DNA of 64,000 nucleotides from Chamaecrista fasciculata (taxonomy: Eukaryota > Streptophyta > Magnoliopsida > Fabales > Fabaceae), in contig QANZ01000883.1 in assembly GCA_003254925.1 (NCBI GenBank), positions 1 through 64,000 on the forward strand, written 5' to 3'. Under the pieces are notes generated by a model. It did not search any database. It saw only the letters and a list, made by a program, of their open reading frames with translations, and was not told the origin of the DNA. Shown here piece after piece: positions 42,907 through 54,146 of the stretch. Made by a program: the position numbers and the translations under genes. The stretch's first letter is position 1; each line of letters starts with the position of its first letter.

Positions 42907-43353
42907 TTTCTTCTCTGTACGCCGTTGATTCCATTGCTTCTAAGTTTGTATTCGTCGGGACAAAGAAAAAAGTAAAATAATAATAATATAAATTTATTTT
43001 GATTTTAAAATTATTTTTATTTTATTTTAATTAATAAATTTTTACATCTATTTCATTGGTAATTAAAATATGATTTCGTATTATTTATATTATTATTTTT
43101 AATCAGGATGCTAAAATAAAATTATTCTGTATATATATATATATATCATAATAAATGGGTTAAACATTTGTATTTAACTATATCAATTTTGGAAGCAAAA
43201 TAATCTCAACTTCAGTATTGTCTCCTTCACCATCATCCTTTGTCACTGTCTCCTTCACCATTTGGCATTCAGATACGTCTAGGTTAGTTGAGAAAGGTTT
43301 AGGGGCATGAAATAATTAAGAAAACAAACTCTTGAGAGTTGAGACTATCACAA
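42907..43353. promoter_or_regulatory. PNG1 upstream region
   Basis: AT-rich sequence directly upstream of the PNG1 ATG, with no obvious TATA box at a fitting distance. A 14-bp phrase TGTCTCCTTCACCA occurs twice near 43218 and 43248. No gene was found. Confidence 0.35.
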
Positions 43354-43750
43354 CCTTATAAGTATTGAAAATTTTGATAAATTGTTAAAAGTGTCTCCAT
43401 TGAATGACATAGGCGTGATTCAACATGTAGTTGACAGTATCCAAATGTAGTTCTATGGTTGAGAGCTATTTTAATCAAAAGGAGAAGATGCCACGATGAT
43501 ACATTGTGAGTTGTGACTTGCAAGTAATGTAGTTCTATATATGCCTGCCTCAGATTTCGAAGTTTGCTCAATTTCATTACTTGCAAGTCACAACTCACAA
43601 TGTATCATCGTGGCATCTTCTCCTTTTGATTAAAATAGCTCTCAACCATAGAACTACATTTGGATACTGTCAACTACATATTGAATCACGCCTATGTCAT
43701 TCAATAGAGACAATTTTAACAATTTATCAAAATTTTCAATACTTATAAGG
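43354..43750. repeat. Gapless 176-bp inverted repeat, candidate hairpin RNA locus
   Basis: The left arm 43354-43529 and right arm 43575-43750 are reverse complements with no indels and, by my reading, three mismatches in 176 positions (about 98%). The loop is 45 nt. Neither arm matches a gene family I know, and short frames in the arms are broken. There is no clear target-site duplication at the edges. A transcript from either strand would fold into a long, nearly perfect duplex, a typical Dicer-like substrate. It could equally be a recent inverted duplication without function. Confidence 0.9.
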
Positions 43751-44699
43751 GCACCTTCATCCAAAGTGTTGGTCTTAATAGTAAGTTATTTGATAAAGTA
43801 AGATTTTAAATTTGAGATATTGTAAATATAATTACTCATATTAAAATATTCTTTTATCATATTCTATCCAATATCCAATATCAATCCATTGAATTTCAAA
43901 TATTGTTTACAAATAAATTCGGACCTATGCCCTAAATATCCACCCAAATATTTATCAAAAGGATATATATATATATATATAACCACCCAAATTGTTAATG
44001 TCACCCCTTTTAAAGATAGATTAGAGTTTATCATATATACATAAAAGATAGAATTCTCTATAGTAAGCATCTCGTCAAAATCTCTGCAGTGTCTGAAGTG
44101 AGCAATCTCAACCATCAATTTCACTCCCTTTATTTCTTGCCCCATGTTGTCTTATTTTTTGTGTGTAATATGCTATAAAACAAATTATTGTTATAACTTC
44201 ATTTCTTATTTATTTCTCTCTCCTAATTGTTTCATTTAGCTTAACAAAATAAAATAAAAAATTAAAATCAATTAAATCTGACATACACAAGATGATCTAA
44301 TAATAAAAGAGTATAATAGCTCTATCAATAGGGATTTTTAAAACAAAGCCCTTTCTTTTTCTATATCTCTTCATCATCTGTCTTCACCTCTTCTTTCTTT
44401 TCTTTATATTTGCAAATTATTCGATAAAAGAAAAAATTAAGTGAAGTAAACATCAATATTTCACTAAGCTCAGTGAATACCTCCTGATCTCTTTGAGTAT
44501 TTATAAAAAGAATTTATACATCATTTACTAAATAAGACTCAGCAGTTTGGCCAAAAAAAATAAATAAATAAGACTCAGCATTAATTAGAACATTCATACT
44601 CTCGTCCTTATAGGATAAAAACTTGAACCTAAACTAACTTTGTTACTTATTGGCTAAATTTTACTTCAAATCACAACATATACCACAAAAAAAAACATA
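43751..44699. other. AT-rich intergenic, nothing recognised
   Basis: Low-complexity AT-rich sequence between the inverted repeat and a MITE. No gene can be supported. Confidence 0.45.
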
Positions 44700-45268
44700 G
44701 GGTCCGTTTGGTAGTATCTGAGGTATGTAAAGGAAAGGGTTTTACAAGGGAAAAATTGTGAGGGAAAGGAAAAGTAGTTGAGGGGATGTAAAGTAGGTAA
44801 AAATTGAAAGTGTTTGGTATAAAAAGGTAGGGGAGGGAAAGTAAAATAGATATAGAAAAAAATGACAAAAATGCCCTTCCCACAACCACCACCAGACCGC
44901 CGCCGTCGCCGCCCACCACCGCCGTTCACGGTTGCCGGCTCCGCCGTACACGGTGGTCGGCGCCGCCGTCCACGGTGGTCCACGGTGGTCGGCGCCGCCG
45001 TGCACCGCCGCCGCCGCCGCCGTTCACCATTTGGGGAGGAGATGGGATGGGAGTGAGAGGGGCAAATTAGGAATTGTACCATAATTCCCTAGGTAGACTT
45101 GAATTACATCAGAAATGTGAAGTAAAGAAAAATGACCTATGTAATGTAAAACCTTTTATATTGTAATCCACTTTACATAGCTCAAATTACCATACCAAAC
45201 ACATGAAAATCTTGGAATCCGTGCCCTTTTACATTGTAAAACCCATTTACATTGTACCAAACGGACCC
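44700..45268. mobile_element. MITE with GGGTCCGTTTGGTA ends
   Basis: Begins GGGTCCGTTTGGTA and ends TACCAAACGGACCC, with longer imperfect inverted similarity through the AT-rich arms (for example GTAAAGGAAAGGGTTTTACA against TGTAAAACC). It is flanked by ATA on both sides, a 3-bp duplication compatible with PIF/Harbinger-type insertion. Its 569 bp encode no transposase. The centre (about 44880-45030) is CCG/CGG-rich, which creates spurious Arg/Pro/Gly-rich open frames on both strands. Confidence 0.75.
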
Positions 45269-45335
45269 ATAATTATTGTCTATTGTATGAGCGGGCTCGA
45301 GGTAATTAATAACTCTGTCTATTTTTTAAAAAAAA

Positions 45336-45792
45336 GGCTAAAGTAAACTTTTGGTCGCATAACTTTGATAAAGGTTTCAATTTGGTCCCATAACTTTTTT
45401 GTTACAATTTTGGTCCCATAACTTTTGCAAAGGTCTCAATTTGGTCCCATAACTTTTTTTGTTGCAATTTTGATTTCATAACTTCTAAAAACGTCTCACC
45501 GTTGGTCTCAAGCTGATTTCCATTCGTCTCATAACTTCACTCATATTTGCCACGTCATCATCCAACTCAGTATGTCAGATCATCTTTAGCGGCAGATAAT
45601 GAATGGAAATCAGTATTGCGACCAACGGTGAGACGTTTTCAAAAGTTATGGGATCAAAATTGCAACAAAAAAAGTTATGGGACCAAATTGATACTTTTTC
45701 CAAAGTTAAGAGACCAAAATTGCAACAAAAAAAGTTATGGGACCAAATTGAAACCTTTTCTAAAGTTATGGGACCAAAATTGCACTTTAGCC
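45336..45792. mobile_element. Foldback Mutator-like element, 'GGTCCCATAACTTT' arms
   Basis: The left end is GGCTAAAGTAAACTTTTGGT and the right end ACCAAAATTGCACTTTAGCC. Each arm contains about three units of TTTGGTCCCATAACTTTT or its complement, spaced roughly 30-60 bp. The whole 457 bp folds on itself. The flanks are TAAAAAAAA and TAAAAAAAG, an 8-of-9 match, consistent with a 9-bp duplication. No coding capacity. Confidence 0.75.
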
Positions 45793-45801
45793 TAAAAAAA
45801 G

Positions 45802-47662
45802 AGCGACAGAGATTTCCAGCTTGAGCTGTTCGTTGCGAACTCAAAAAGTATCTAGTTTTGTGACGTGTCTAATGATGAGTGGTGTCGCCGTGTGGTCAAG
45901 TTAAACGTGATTGTGTGAATGCTACGTTTTAGAAAAATAAAAACTGAGATGCAAATTCAAAATGAACTAGGTAATGGACTAATGGTAACCTCAACTCAAA
46001 GTGGTGAATTAAAATGATTATTTTTTCACAATATTAGTTAAAATTATGAAAGAACTAATTAATATATAGTTGTTTTAAAATTTAATTTGATTTCAAGTTT
46101 TAGTTTGGCATAATTTTAGACATCATCGTGTACTTAAGTTATTTGTTATATATATATATATATATATATTTACAGGTTAAATTTTTTAACTACAAAATGA
46201 TAATTAGTGAATTTTTTTCTTCTACGCTTGGAAGCTAAAGCTAAGTTGCCGCTAACAATTAATATATGATAATGACAAATATAATGTAAATTATTGGTCA
46301 AGGTATTTTTTTGTCTCATATATTTTGCTCATATCTCAATTTGATTTCATATTGGTTTTTGTTACATTTAATTTGATCTTATATTTTTTCTCAGTTATCA
46401 ATTTGGTGATATATGTTTTTTGTTTCACTTTTAGTCAGATTGAAGAATTGGTCCTATATTTTTTTAGTTATATTAATTAGTCTCATATATTTGTAAAAGA
46501 TTTCACATTGTGAGACTAATGGAGTAATGGTGAAACTTTTTGCAAAATATGGGATCAAATCTGCAACAAAAAAGATATAAGACTAATTATACACCTGACC
46601 AAAAGTGTAACAAAAAAATATGAGACCAAATTAAAACATGAACAAAAGATATGAGACCAAAAGTATATTTTAAACTAAATTATTTTATCAGCCTTTTTTC
46701 CTCTTTGCCTATTCGTCTTTATGAGATTTGTTCTAATCATAATTAATTTAAACTTGACTTGATTTGTAAAGTACATAATTCTAATTATGGTAGAAAAGCT
46801 TTTCAACAAAATTAGTTATATTTAGAAAACTTCGAATTTGAGACCTTATTTTAAAAATATTAAATTATTAACTACTCATATCGATCAATTAGTATTTCTT
46901 AGTCTTACTATGAGAAGCCCTCAACCTTGTGAAAGCTCTTTTTTTTTTGGTGGAAAAAGATGATTGTGAAAGCTCTTTAATTATATAGATTATGAAGTGC
47001 TTCTAACTCTTTTGAATTGAATATATGCGCGCCTTAAAACATGATAACAACAACACACCAAACCGTGATTTCATCAGTTTGTGTTTTTAATTACGCTACA
47101 TCCGCTTAACCTCAATGAATCAATTATATTATAAAAATCTATAAACAGCATTATTATATATTTGTATTAACCCCATAGTTGTGTGCTGTGATATATATAT
47201 GTATAATATTTATATAAAGCACTTATATACGCATGCATGTACACATACATATATAGTATAGCCTTCAAGGGTGAAATGTTGGGTAGAGAGGAAGAAGTAA
47301 GTAGAAGATCGAGTTGTGAGTTGTTTTGTTATGTTAATTATTATATAATATATTGAACCATATCACATGCATATATATAAGCATGCATACATAACATGTG
47401 GGATGGATGGATGGTGGAAATTTAAATTGCAAAATGGTCCCCCCTCATGTGTGTAGTGAATTGTGTTATATACTCTATATGGTTCATTAATCTCTAGCTA
47501 GCCCGTAGCTAGCTAGTTGATGCCTACCTTACATACAACACGCAGACAATAAGAAAATAAAGGCAGAGAGAAAGAGAGAGAATGGGATTGCTGGAAATGG
47601 CGTACGTGGCCATGTATGTATATATATATATATATGTATGTAACTATATGGATCCAAGTTAT
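45802..47662. other. Intergenic with one degenerate foldback element
   Basis: AT-rich sequence with several (TA)n tracts (for example 46149-46169). Apart from the foldback element at 46288-46684, nothing is recognised. Confidence 0.45.
46288..46684. mobile_element. Degenerate foldback element
   Basis: The left part has TTGTCTCATATATTTTG and CTCAATTTGATTTCATAT. The right part has the inverted forms CAAAAGATATGAGACCAAAA and AACAAAAAAATATGAGACCA. The arms are diverged, and no target duplication can be read. It resembles an older relative of the 45336 element. Confidence 0.5.
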
Positions 47663-47928
47663 AAAGATATAGGCAAAACACTTTTTAGTGCCCCTAACGT
47701 TTGCAGTGATTTTCAGTTATGCCCCAAATATTTCATTTTGTTCAAGCGTGCCCTCAATGTGAAACTAACTTTTCAATTATGCCCCCAATTTTGACTCAAT
47801 GCCCATGTGGCAATTTTTTTACTTATGTGTCATTTTTTTGGTCTGACGTAGCATAATGACTGGACATTCATATTTTTTTTTTCCACCGTGGCATGATGAC
47901 TGGATTTACATTTTTGAACATAAAAATT

Positions 47929-48265
47929 GAGTAAACTAGCAAATCAGTCCCTGGATTTACATTTTTCATCATCTTCATTCATTTTAGTCCCAAATCCTCA
48001 AAATAAAATTGTAAAGTGTCTCAAAACTCTTCCAAACATTCCAATTTAGTCCTTAAAAATATTAAAAACCCTAAAATCTAAACCCCAAACTCTAAACCCT
48101 AAAACCCTAATGAGAGTTGAGACTATCAATATGTAATTTTTGCAAAATTTGTTATGGTTAAAATTACAAAATAGCTCCAAAGGGTACCAAAGTGTTAATG
48201 GAGAATACCACAAGGTACCAAAGTGTCAAGTTTCAAACCACAGGGTACCAAAGTGTAATTTACCC
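47929..48265. mobile_element. Nested element ending GTGTAATTTACCC
   Basis: Lies off-centre in the loop of the surrounding element. The left end is GAGTAAACTAGCAAATCAGT and the right end CCAAAGTGTAATTTACCC, imperfect inverted ends. It carries three GGTACCAAAGTGT units at about 48183-48257. The same units, in the same order, occur at 63500-63590, so this is a distinct repeat family. Left-edge and flanking duplication are uncertain. Confidence 0.6.
48066..48110. repeat. Telomere-like CCCTAAA-type tract
   Basis: Reads AAACCCTAAAATCTAAACCC then CAAACTCTAAACCCTAAAAC, a degenerate run of plant telomere-type units (CCCTAAA) inside the nested element. Confidence 0.55.
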
Positions 48266-48609
48266 AAAAAATATGAATGTCCAATCATTATGCCACGTCA
48301 GACCAAAAAAATGACACATAAGTAAAAAAATTGCCACATGGGCATTGAGTCAAAATTGGTGGCATAATTGAAACGTTAGTTTCACATTGAGGGCACGCTT
48401 GAACAAAATGAAACGTTAGGGGCATAACTGAAAATCACTGCAAACGTTAGGGGCACAAAAGGGTGTTTTGCCAAAGATATAAATAAAAGGTGGTTATATA
48501 CAAAACAAAACCCTGACTGTCTGCATGTGGTGGCGTGAGCGTGATGTTTTTAAATTCTCTCCATGGTCCCCACATGCATGCATCTTTCTCTTTCTTTTTA
48601 CTTTTCATC

Positions 48610-48612
<3 letters not shown>

Positions 48613-48668
<56 letters not shown>

Positions 48669-48669
48669 N

Positions 48670-48712
<43 letters not shown>
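48613..48712. repeat. (CT)n microsatellite, about 100 bp
   Basis: Uninterrupted CT dinucleotides with an N at 48669. The Leu/Ser-only frames across it are artefacts of the repeat. Confidence 0.97.
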
Positions 48713-48714
<2 letters not shown>

Positions 48715-49198
48715 ATCCTATATATATTTTTCTACTTTCTACTATATAAACCTATTTAATCTTAATTATATATATATAATTGAATTCCCTCCAAACTCCA
48801 ATATCCATCACGTACCTGTATATATGATGATGATCCATCCACTCCGTGATTAAGGATAGATTCTTTTTGGGTCATTATTTTAGGCAAGAAATTAATAGCG
48901 AAGACTAAAGCAATTAATAATTAAATAGGTAGATAGGTGTGGATCTAAGTAGAGATGAAGAGGGTAGTACAAATAAATAGACGAGACAAAAGAGATGACA
49001 CTGGAAACAGCAAAAGTAGCTCGTTATATTACATGCTTGCGCAGAGATGGTCCAAGTCTACCCCTAGCTAGCTAATTGTTTTATAAGAAGAAAACAAAAT
49101 ATATAGAAAGAAAAAGGAACTAGCTACATACATACATACATATACATACATACATACTTTTTAATTATATATATATATATGTGTAAGGCTTTTGGTAG
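48713..49198 (+). promoter_or_regulatory. Upstream region of MIR167
   Basis: AT-rich flank upstream of the microRNA locus. A GAGACA hexamer at 48983-48988 is the complement of the auxin response core TGTCTC. A single copy is weak evidence. Confidence 0.3.
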
Positions 49199-49220
49199 CC
49201 ATATATATATATATATATAT
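49199..49220 (+). promoter_or_regulatory. Putative TATA region of pri-miR167
   Basis: A long TATATATA run ends just before GCTGCCTGCAGCTGCG. Sequence downstream is purine-rich (GAAGAAGGAAGAAGAAGC), as in a transcribed leader. Other (TA)n tracts are common nearby, so the assignment is tentative. Confidence 0.35.
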
Positions 49221-49374
49221 GCTGCCTGCAGCTGCGCAACATTAGGTCTTATCTTTGGTGGTGGAGTGAGAAAGTTGTAGAGGAGAGAGAAGTGTGAAGA
49301 AGGAAGAAGAAGCTAAGAAAGAAGAGGAAGAAGGTAGCAAGCAAGGTCGTAGAGTAATGTTATGGTGCACCCTC

Positions 49375-49497
49375 TAGCAGTTGAAGCTGCCAGCATGATC
49401 TGAGCTTGCCTCTTATATATATATGTTTGTTATTTATTTATAAGTATTGTGTTTGTGTGTGGCAAGAACAGATCATGCGGCAGTTTCACCTGTTGAA
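49375..49497 (+). ncRNA. MIR167: MIR167 precursor hairpin
   Basis: The 5' arm contains TGAAGCTGCC then AGCATGATCTG at 49382-49402, the 21-nt miR167 mature sequence (form ending CTG). The 3' arm at 49470-49490 reads AGATCATGCGGCAGTTTCAC plus C, the matching star strand. Flanking stem bases (CTCTAGCAGT against CCTGTTGAAT, and GCTTGCC against GGCAAGA) extend the pairing, and the loop is about 55 nt of AT-rich sequence. miR167 guides AGO1 to mRNAs of the auxin response factors ARF6 and ARF8, controlling flower fertility and adventitious rooting. The primary transcript probably starts shortly after the TATA run near 49200 and may be spliced downstream, since CAAAAAG|GTTTGC near 49705 looks like a donor. 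Confidence 0.96.
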
Positions 49498-52400
49498 TGG
49501 AAGCATATTCATCCATAGATATATATAGTACACACTATACTACACAGTAGTCACAGACAAAATTAAAACCCTAGCTAGCCTTCAATTCCTAACTAATTCC
49601 CATTCATTTCTCATCTATCAAGTACTACCAATCTCTGCAGATTCATTTCTTTCTTTCTTTCTTCAATTCCTCTCACAACCCTACCTACCTACCTACAACA
49701 AAAAGGTTTGCTAATTTCTTCATTCTCCTTAATTAGTTTTTTTCAATATTGTTTAATTTGCTAAATAATTCTGTATCGATCCATCTCTTGCTTAATTGAT
49801 GATTTCTTTTTTATATATATATATATAGCTAATTGTGAATTAGTTAGTGAAAGAAAAGAAAGTAAAAATATGAATGGAGATTTGATGGGTCAGTGGGAGG
49901 GAGGTTATATATATATACATATATATGATGCATTGGGGATGGTGCTGCTTTTAAATTGAATTCCTGTTCCTTCGTCATATACTGTTTGTTTGCACTTTGC
50001 TGTTGTATGTGCCATATATTTCCCTGCTCTCTTCTCTCTCTATTCCATCTGTACTCTTCTTATTTCTATTAATGTAATCATTCTGATCGATCGATGATTC
50101 ATCTATATTATATATATATATATATCATTTTTATTTCTTACCGCCAATTCTTTCTTATCTTTATTTGTAGAACTCATGATAAACGTACTGCATTAATGGA
50201 TTCCCAATTTCCAGATCAGATCTGTGTGTATGTCTAAACATATGTATTTATTTACACCTCTGACCTCTCTAGTTATTAGATCTCTCTCTCTCTCATCACC
50301 CACTTTTTCAGTCAGAATTATTCATATATATATATAGATTAGTTTTCTGGATTATTTCATTTAAGGTGCTGAATGAATCGAATCAATTATGTATTTATAT
50401 ATATGTTTGGATGTGCATGTGCTATATTGCTATTCACACACACACATATATATATATATATGTGTGTATGTATGCTATTTACTTTACATGTGAGGAGATC
50501 AGAGCATATACTGGGGATTGCGCATGAGCCGCGCGCTTAATTATATTTGCAGATACACATTCATGAATCTGTGATATCTCACTGAGAAAGAATAGTGCCT
50601 CTGCAGATTTCTCACATCACAATATATATATATATATATAATATTATGGTATAGTCATATCTATAAATAGTATTGAATATTAGCAGTTCAATTATATAAT
50701 ATTATTGTATAGTCATATCCAGCTCTTAACTTATTTTTATGAAAATAATTCCAAACTCAGGTTAATCGGAATCAAAACATATTGAGAATTATACATATAT
50801 ACACTTGGAAACATACTAGATATATATAGTACTTAATTAATTAGCTGTACATTAACTCTTGTAATGATTTGCTTTAATTTGTAATTAAATGCTTGTTAAT
50901 TTTATATATAGGTCCACTTAGACGGTAACCCAAAAGGCCAGAACTGAGAAATTAAACCCAACATAAAGCTAATAACCATACATATATAGAAAATAGGAGG
51001 ACCGAGAATATTTGTCATGAAGCCCTATATATATTGTACATATACTTAATTAAGAGGACATGTGTATTAATTGAACTTTGAACAAAACGCCATCATGCAT
51101 GAATGGCGTTTGATCCCAAAATGGGTTTAGTGACGATGAACATGAACCCTAGCTAGGTAGATGAAGTAGAATGCAATATGAATTAAGGCTATTTCTAATG
51201 GATATATGGTCCATTCTCCACTCTCAACAGTCAAGTCCACCACCAATTAGAGTAATACTGAGGGCCTTTTATATGGTTGTTGGTGGCCCCAAATAAAAAG
51301 CACATCCATCAATTTCACTCATTGCTTTCACGTAACATCACCTCAACACCCTCCCACACTAACCACAATTAATACATATCTACATGATGGATTATATTGA
51401 TTAACTCTAATTATTTAACTAATTGTTATCACCGGGATTCACAGATTACCAAAAATTGATTTGGTCAAAACACTACTATTTTACTTAGTTTTATCACTCG
51501 GAGATTTGAATAGAAAAATAACTTACTGAGAGTAACTCATAAGTCTAATTTCATGAGATTTAAACTTAAAATAAATTACAGTTTGATAGATATGAACCAG
51601 TTTCACTTTGATATTCTTTTTTTTTAAAAAGTGACATTTCATTACCTTAATTTTTTTCGTCATTAATACTTTGGCACCTTTGACTCTTTTTCATTATTTT
51701 TTGACGAAAAAAAACACGTGCAGATTACGTGTATGATCAAAAACACGAAATCTATTATCTTAAACTTAGATTTCACGATTCAGCCTAAAAAATCTACAAA
51801 ATTTATCTGCCTTCGAGTACATACTCAATCGTGTTTTTTGGAGACTAAATCGTGAAATTTAAGTTTAGGATGATGAATTTCGTGTTTTTTATCATGCACA
51901 TGACTTGCACATGTTTTTTTTTTTGTCAAGAGGTAACAAAAAAAATTTTGATACCAAAGTGCTAACGACGAATAAAAAGGGTATCAAATTGTCATTTATA
52001 AAAGAATAGGGTATTAAATTAAAGTAAAACTAATCCATATTTTAGGTTACTACTAAAATATATTTTACCCTAAAATAAAGGCGAATACTGTCCTAATTTG
52101 CTATGTTTCTATAATATTATTTTTAATTGGCAATGCTTTGCTTTATTTTTATTTTCCTTTAAAGTTGGTTAGAGTTTAGACTATTAAAGATTAATTATTA
52201 TATAACCTAGCAAACCGTATGCAGGAAAGTGACGTATCTTTTGGAAAAGTTAAAGACTAGAGTCACTCATTGTTTGTCTCATGCACCCTCCTATATATAT
52301 CTATATCTCTCTCTCTCTCTCTCTCAATATATATATATGTGTATGTATATGTATGTATATGTATGTATGTATCATGTATGTGAAAGTAATTGTGTTTTGT

Positions 52401-53317
52401 ACGTAGCTTGTACGAATTGAATATACTTCACAAATATATCATCACATCATGACATAAAAAGGTAGTAAGATAATAAATTTAATACGTAATATATTGCAAT
52501 ATTTCTAAAGTAAAAAATTAAAATATACTTGTTATGTTAAAATCAAAATTGAAGTAAATTAAAAATAAATTGCAAGGGACGGTAAACCTGTAAAATACAA
52601 ACAAGAGAAATCATCACATTATGACATTATTAACTAGCTGAATTAATTAAAACTAATTATGAATACTTCTGAGAAAAATTGAAAAAAAAATGAAATGAAA
52701 TTGTGCAATTAATTTATTTAAAAGTACAAAGAACTGATAATCACGGTACATATATATACTAGTAAAAACTGCAGTAGTAAACAAATTTTATATTTACCAG
52801 AAAAAATGTTTATTGATCTATATATATATATATATATATATATTGGGCTGCCAATCCCAGTATCTGAAATTTTGTCCTAATTAATCTAAAAACTTACCAT
52901 AGACGAAACTCGAAAGCATATTTCTACTAACAAATTAAAATCTTCATATCGATAATGAAATTTGAATTTATGATTTTATACAACTATACGTACGAGTCCA
53001 CGGTATTAGATAACCCTTTGTCACAATATATTTTATTTAATTATATTGCAACAGCTATATATTATGTATATTGTTTTCAAACAAGATACGTTGAGCTTTA
53101 ATTGTAATTTGAATACAGCAGTTCCCTATGGATCCAGACGTTGAAAATTTGAAAGATCTCCCGCTTGACTTGTAGCTGACGGTGTCTAGCTAGCTATCGA
53201 TCTATACATTAATTAATTAATAACTAATTCATCATACATGTATGTATGTATGTATATATATGACATTTAACATTATATATATTTGAAAAAGAAAAGAATG
53301 AATAGTAGAGTTAAGAA
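49498..53317. other. Pri-miR167 3' part and intergenic
   Basis: AT-rich sequence with many (TA)n tracts and CT-rich leader-like sequence to about 49700. Apart from a foldback element at about 51595-52035, no gene or RNA is recognised. Confidence 0.4.
51595..52035. mobile_element. Degenerate foldback element
   Basis: The left side has AGTTTCACTTTGATATTC, TTAATACTTTGGCACCTTTG and TCAAAAACACGAAATCTATT. The right side has the inverted forms ATTTCGTGTTTTTTATCATG, TTGATACCAAAGTGCTAACG and TTAAATTAAAGTAAAACTAA. The arms are about 200 bp and diverged. No target duplication is clear. Confidence 0.6.
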
Positions 53318-54146
53318 TTAAAGAGCGAGCATGATGGTGACAAAGTCATGGTAATCGAGGAGACCATCGCCGTTTAAATCTGCGTCTTTCATCATCTGCG
53401 CTACTTCTTCCTCCGTCACTCTCTCTCCCACTCCTATCATTACATGCTTCAACTGCATTATTCACTACCTAATTAATTAATATGTAATATTATACCTACA
53501 TTATTTCTAATAAGTGATGGATGATGAATAATTTTATAAACCTCAAATGGCGATATGAAACCGTCTCGATCTCTGTCGAAAACTTTGAAAGTTTCTTGCA
53601 AATCCTCTTCTGTTTCAGCTTCCTTCATACATAATTATATAAAATTAATTAATTCCCGCACATATATAATTAATTAATAATATAATATATATAGACATAC
53701 GTTGAGTATGGTAGCCATGAGATTCAAGAACTCTTGAAATTCAACAGTTCCATTGGCGTCTGTATCGGCTACGTGGATCATGAATTGCAGCTCTTGCCTC
53801 GTCGGATTTTGGCCTAACGATCTCATACCACTCCCCAGTTCTTCCAGGTTTATGCACCCTTCCATTCATTTAATTATGTTACAGTTACAACAACAAATAA
53901 CTAAAAACAAATTGATGCAACAAATCACATACAAATATGTAATTAAATGAGTCTATACTTTATAGTATAGTAGTGCACACATATATGCATGCATTTAGAT
54001 GAAATTAGAATATAATTAAGAAGGGATATATACATAGAGAGAGAGATCAGAGAGAGGCATATATACATACCATCTCCATCTTTGTCAAGAAAACGAAAGG
54101 CTTTGGAGAACTCAACAATCTGCTCTTCACTCAGTGCGTCCGTCAT
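53318..54146 (-). CDS. Calmodulin-like protein, four EF-hands
   Basis: Four exons, 54071-54146, 53701-53858, 53542-53622 and 53318-53452, give 149 aa, exactly calmodulin length. The EF-hand loops are [36 protein letters not shown] and [12 protein letters not shown]. The first three have all ligand positions. The fourth ends in Asp rather than Glu at loop position 12, which may weaken or alter Ca2+ binding. The first intron splits loop 1 after DKDGD+G, the position conserved in plant calmodulin genes. Overall sequence is nearer the CML8/CML11 group than true calmodulin. It has no C-terminal lipidation motif. A Ca2+ sensor role is expected; partners are unknown. Confidence 0.93.

Larger units (their letters stand above)
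47672..48472. mobile_element. Mutator-like foldback element with perfect 9-bp duplication
   Basis: The left end is GGCAAAACACTTTTTAGTGC and the right end GGGCACAAAAGGGTGTTTTGCC. The arms are near-matching over about 250 bp (GTTTGCAGTGATTTTCAGTT against AACTGAAAATCACTGCAAAC, and so on). It is flanked by AAAGATATA at 47663-47671 and 48473-48481. The element is 801 bp and non-coding, and it contains a second insertion at about 47929-48265. Confidence 0.88.

Noticed and set aside
44666-45082. Arg/Pro/Gly-rich open frames on both strands
   Set aside because: They arise from the CCG-rich core of a MITE and have no family motif or conserved start.
48525-48853. Three overlapping Leu/Ser-rich open frames
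   Set aside because: They are translations of the (CT)n microsatellite in different frames.
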